NCBI GenBank assembly: GCA_022729855.1
Contig: DZBG01000001.1
Span: forward strand, 1-64,000
Length of the DNA: 64,000 nucleotides
Source: Bdellovibrio sp.
GTDB lineage: Bacteria; Bdellovibrionota; Bacteriovoracia; Bacteriovoracales; Bacteriovoracaceae
Direction of reading: 5' to 3'
Position numbers and translations under genes: made by a program. This document shows positions 61,321 to 64,000 of the stretch, piece after piece. Position 1 is the first letter of the stretch. Every line of letters starts with the position of its first letter. The notes under the pieces are model-generated. The model had not been told where the DNA came from. It saw only the letters and a list, made by a program, of their open reading frames with translations, and did no database searches.

Positions 61321-61349
61321 GTTTTAGCGTTTAAAAAATTAAATGACAA
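61321..61349 (-). promoter_or_regulatory. promoter of the 258-aa secreted-protein gene
   Basis: On the minus strand: TTGTCA, 17-nt spacer, TAAAAC. The leader is about 55 nt. Confidence 0.5.
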
Positions 61350-61421
61350 GGGGCATGTTTATCGATGGGTTTTTGCACTATTTTTTACACTGGCACCGCG
61401 TAAAGGCTGTGATTTTATAGC

Positions 61422-61435
61422 TTTATGGCCATAAA
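61422..61435. repeat. 14-bp perfect palindrome
   Basis: TTTATGG / CCATAAA with no gap, about 75 bp upstream of the -35 of the secreted-protein gene. Candidate binding site for a dimeric regulator. Confidence 0.45.
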
Positions 61436-61449
61436 CGGGAGGTCCATTG

Positions 61450-61484
61450 TTAGTTGTACTTATATTTAATATAAGTATAACTAA
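61450..61484. repeat. 35-bp near-perfect inverted repeat
   Basis: Two 17-nt arms around a single central T: left arm TTAGTTGTACTTATATT, right arm AATATAAGTATAACTAA, with one mismatch (G-T in RNA). No T-run follows on either strand. Lies between the 3' end of the methyltransferase gene and the upstream region of the secreted-protein gene. Confidence 0.65.
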
Positions 61485-61501
61485 TTCTTACTTCTTGATT
61501 A

Positions 61502-62458
61502 CTATAATGATTCCGGTTGGTTACGTCTTTTAATAAAATAGGATTGGTGGATATTTGTACGGTGAAAGTCCTGAGGAATGGTCCAGTTTGAGGTTTCTTT
61601 CACGTCAAAAAGGCCTGTGACCACACGATTAAGTTCAAATTTCTTCTTATTATTAGAGAAAATGAGAACTCCTTCCGGTGTTAATCGCTTCATACACTCT
61701 TTAACCATCCAGATATGATCGTCTTGAACATCAAGAACATCTTCCATTCCCTTTGAGTTTGAAAAACTTGGAGGATCTAGCAGAATAATGTCGTAGAGCT
61801 GTTCATCTTTTCCTCTGAGCCATTCTAGAACATCAGTCTTGTAAAATTTATGAGCTTCGATATCAAGGCCATTAAGTGAGAAATTATCTCTCGCCCAATC
61901 AAGATAAGTATTAGAGAGATCCATTGTTGTCACAGAGGCGCCACCTTTGGCGGCAGCAACACTTAAGCTTCCAGTATATGAAAAAAGATTTAAAACTTTT
62001 TTGCCACTACCTTCTTTTAAGAGATACTGACGAAGAGGTCTGTGATCTAAAAATAATCCAGTATCAAGGTAGCGGTAAAGATTTACCCAGAATTTAAATG
62101 GGCCTTCTTTGACTTCCATAAATTCATCATTACGTCTGTCGAGTGCATTGTATTGCTGAATGCCGACCTGGCGTTTACGCTCTTTGAAGACTTGGTTTTC
62201 TGCTGGAATATTCATGGCCTCAGTCAGGGCGACTTTAATCATTTCTTGATGAAGATCTCTTTTAACTAAATCTTCTTCGGCCAGTCTTTTACCTTTTTCG
62301 TAAATGACGGCATAATTTTTATAGATATCGATAATATAAGGAATCTCTGGAATATCTTTGTGATAGAGTCGATAGCACTCAAACTCATTTTTAGTAATCC
62401 AGCTTTTGAGTTTCTTATGATTTTTTTGAAGACGATTTTTAAGTGCTGATGAGTCCAT
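61502..62458 (-). CDS. 23S rRNA guanine methyltransferase, RlmK-like
   Basis: 318-aa class I SAM methyltransferase matching the C-terminal (RlmK) half of gamma-proteobacterial RlmKL, which makes m7G2069 in 23S rRNA. Motifs: FWVNLYRYLDTGLFLDHRPLR, VLNLFSYTGSLSVAAAKGGA (SAM-binding), TTMDLSNTYLDWARDNF, and LLDPPSFSNSKGMEDVLDVQDDH. The RlmL half is absent, so it stands alone. GAGG precedes the ATG. Divergent from clpS. Confidence 0.9.
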   Translation of the reverse strand: MDSSALKNRLQKNHKKLKSWITKNEFECYRLYHKDIPEIPYIIDIYKNYAVIYEKGKRLAEEDLVKRDLHQEMIKVALTEAMNIPAENQVFKERKRQVGIQQYNALDRRNDEFMEVKEGPFKFWVNLYRYLDTGLFLDHRPLRQYLLKEGSGKKVLNLFSYTGSLSVAAAKGGASVTTMDLSNTYLDWARDNFSLNGLDIEAHKFYKTDVLEWLRGKDEQLYDIILLDPPSFSNSKGMEDVLDVQDDHIWMVKECMKRLTPEGVLIFSNNKKKFELNRVVTGLFDVKETSNWTIPQDFHRTNIHQSYFIKRRNQPESL

Positions 62459-62533
62459 GAATTAATCCTCTAGGGAGTTGAAAAGATCATAAAAGTTGTG
62501 CATTCTGTTTAGTATAACCAAAACGAGTAAAAT

Positions 62534-62860
62534 ATGTCTGCTAATGATCCGCATGAAGAAGAACAAACTGGAGTTGCGGTTGCCAAACAACCTAAACTTA
62601 AACGTCCACGTAAGTACCAAGTCCTTATGCATAATGATGACTATACTACTATGGAATTCGTTGTTCATGTCTTGCAGAAGTATTTTTTAAAAACCAGAAC
62701 TGAGGCCCAGGCGATTATGCTTGAGGTTCATACCCGTGGCTACGGTATATGTGGGGTTTATACCCATGAAGTCGCCGAGTCAAAAGTCGCTAAAGTCATC
62801 AAATATGCTAGAGAAAATGGGCATCCACTGAAATGCACAATGGAACCATGCGAAGATTGA
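62534..62860 (+). CDS. clpS: ClpS adaptor
   Basis: 108-aa adaptor that delivers N-degron substrates to ClpAP. After a disordered N-terminus: [24 protein letters not shown] (the His/Asn-Asp N-end pocket), [29 protein letters not shown]. It lies 80 nt upstream of clpA, its partner. Confidence 0.95.
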   Translation: MSANDPHEEEQTGVAVAKQPKLKRPRKYQVLMHNDDYTTMEFVVHVLQKYFLKTRTEAQAIMLEVHTRGYGICGVYTHEVAESKVAKVIKYARENGHPLKCTMEPCED

Positions 62861-62940
62861 TAATCTTTTAGCTTCCAAACCTTGTGCATCCGGATTTCAT
62901 CCCCATCTTTTAAGTAACCAAGGAAACAGGGGACAGCAAA

Positions 62941-64000
62941 ATGATTAGTCAAAAATTAGAACTGATTCTTAATAAGGCCATTAAAAAAGCAAATGAACAT
63001 CATCACGAGTTTCTCACATTAGAAAATGTATTGCTCGCTATGCTCACTGATAAAGATGTGAATGATGTTTTAACTGATTGTGGAGCAGACCTTCCCAATC
63101 TCAAAAGTGAATTAGAAAAATTTGTGGATGATGATTCAAATTTTTCTCTTTTAACTGAAGAAGACATTCAAGATCTCAACAGAAAGCAGTTTGGAAATGA
63201 GCAGTTAAGAGAAATTGCCAAAGAGAATGGCATTCTTTACCAGCCAGAGATCTCACTCAGTCTTCAACGAGTGATTCAACGTGCGGCCATCCATATTCAA
63301 TCTTCAGGCAAAAAAAATATCCATGCTATTAATTTACTAGTGGCGATGTTCAGCGAAAAAGAATCTCATGCGATTTATTTTTTGGAGCAACAAGGTGTTA
63401 CTCGTATTGATGTAGTGGAAAAAATTGCCCACTCAACTGATAAGCCAGCACAACCTGATAGTGATGGAGCTGAAGCCGGAGAAAATGAAGGCGAAACTTT
63501 TCGTCGTGAAGAAAAATTTGAGAAGGCCTTAGCCGAATTTACGGTCAATTTAAATAAAACTGCCCGCGAAGGAAAACTTGATCCTGTGATTGGACGTGAA
63601 GATGAGATCCAGAGAATTATTCAGATCCTTTGTCGTCGCCGTAAAAATAATCCAATTCTTGTAGGAGATGCTGGAGTTGGGAAGACAGCTATTGCTGAAG
63701 GTCTTGCTCTTGCCATCGTTGAAGGAAAAGTTCCTAGTCTCTTGAGTAAAACAACTGTTTACAGTTTAGATATGGCCTCACTTCTTGCGGGAACAAAATT
63801 CCGTGGAGATTTTGAAGAAAGATTGAAATTAGTTCTACAGGCCCTTGAGAAAAAAAATGAAGTAGAAGGTTCTGTCCTGTTTATTGATGAGATCCACACT
63901 ATTATCGGTGCAGGTGCAACAAGTGGAGGATCACTTGATGCCTCAAATCTTCTTAAGCCTGCATTAAGCAAAGGTAATATTCGTTGTATGGGATCAACGA
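62941..64000 (+). CDS. clpA: ATP-dependent Clp protease ATP-binding subunit ClpA, partial
   Basis: Unfoldase of the ClpAP protease; the first 353 codons are visible and the gene continues past the right edge. N-terminal Clp-N domain ([31 protein letters not shown]), an acidic linker ([10 protein letters not shown]), then AAA-1: [18 protein letters not shown], Walker [28 protein letters not shown] and Walker [13 protein letters not shown]. The HHEFLTLEN wording and the clpS neighbour identify ClpA rather than ClpB or ClpC. AGGGGAC lies before the ATG. Confidence 0.95.
   Translation, partial: MISQKLELILNKAIKKANEHHHEFLTLENVLLAMLTDKDVNDVLTDCGADLPNLKSELEKFVDDDSNFSLLTEEDIQDLNRKQFGNEQLREIAKENGILYQPEISLSLQRVIQRAAIHIQSSGKKNIHAINLLVAMFSEKESHAIYFLEQQGVTRIDVVEKIAHSTDKPAQPDSDGAEAGENEGETFRREEKFEKALAEFTVNLNKTAREGKLDPVIGREDEIQRIIQILCRRRKNNPILVGDAGVGKTAIAEGLALAIVEGKVPSLLSKTTVYSLDMASLLAGTKFRGDFEERLKLVLQALEKKNEVEGSVLFIDEIHTIIGAGATSGGSLDASNLLKPALSKGNIRCMGST

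Noticed and set aside
62931-62938. GGGGACAG before clpA as a second copy of the left-edge repeat
   Set aside because: Only eight bases match and they form the ribosome-binding site of clpA; the flanks differ.

Overview
The window is a dense, AT-rich chromosome segment from a flagellated Gram-negative bacterium with a full outer-membrane assembly set (Bam, Skp, Lol, lipid A genes). Low GC, secreted hydrolases, many unrecognised secreted proteins and lipoproteins, and the flagellar and lipid A gene orders suggest a Bdellovibrionota / Bacteriovoracales-like predator. That assignment is inference from gene content and style; no marker gene here proves it. No insertion sequence, prophage, CRISPR array or rRNA operon was seen.

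Layout. (1) 1-4,730: edge of a PafA-like phosphatase gene, tRNA-Glu and tRNA-Lys, a secreted Cys-His-Asp protein, mtaB, purA, and a small unknown gene behind a GGA-rich leader. (2) 4,730-17,940: murJ, unknown genes, a giant Gly/Tyr-repeat secreted protein, uvrC, a uracil-DNA-glycosylase-like gene, a translationally coupled SpoIID + amidase pair with a CRP-like operator, lipoproteins and a DsbA-like lipoprotein. (3) 18,070-29,730: one flagellar export and regulation operon, fliL-M-N-O-P-Q-R-flhB-flhA-flhF-flhG-fliA, with a sigma70-type promoter in front and a strong terminator behind. Its FlhF has lost every recognisable GTPase motif, and FlhG has lost the glutamine of its FlhF-activating helix. 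(4) 29,810-42,740: a membrane PAS/coiled-coil protein, an RluA-type pseudouridine synthase, coaE, mazG, ybeY, a secreted subtilase, and an outer-membrane protein paired with an EF-hand-like lipoprotein. (5) 42,800-58,070: a translation and envelope super-operon: prfB (programmed frameshift), lysS, lolC/E-like, lolD, bamA, skp, lpxD, fabZ, lpxA, a Gfo/Idh oxidoreductase, lpxB, lpxK, a DUF3108 lipoprotein and a glycosyltransferase. (6) 58,070-64,000: rpsA, small secreted proteins, an RlmK-like methyltransferase, clpS and the start of clpA.

How the genes fit together. The envelope operon couples lipid A synthesis (LpxD, LpxA, LpxB, LpxK, with FabZ), outer-membrane protein insertion (BamA, Skp) and lipoprotein export (Lol). 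MurJ and the SpoIID/amidase pair handle peptidoglycan. The flagellar operon carries the export gate, the switch proteins and the FlhF/FlhG placement pair. The observations I rank highest are the degenerate FlhF/FlhG pair, the GGA-hairpin leader of the 114-aa gene, the Gly/Tyr-repeat protein, the GnnA-like gene between lpxA and lpxB, and the SpoIID-amidase operon with its CRP-like box.
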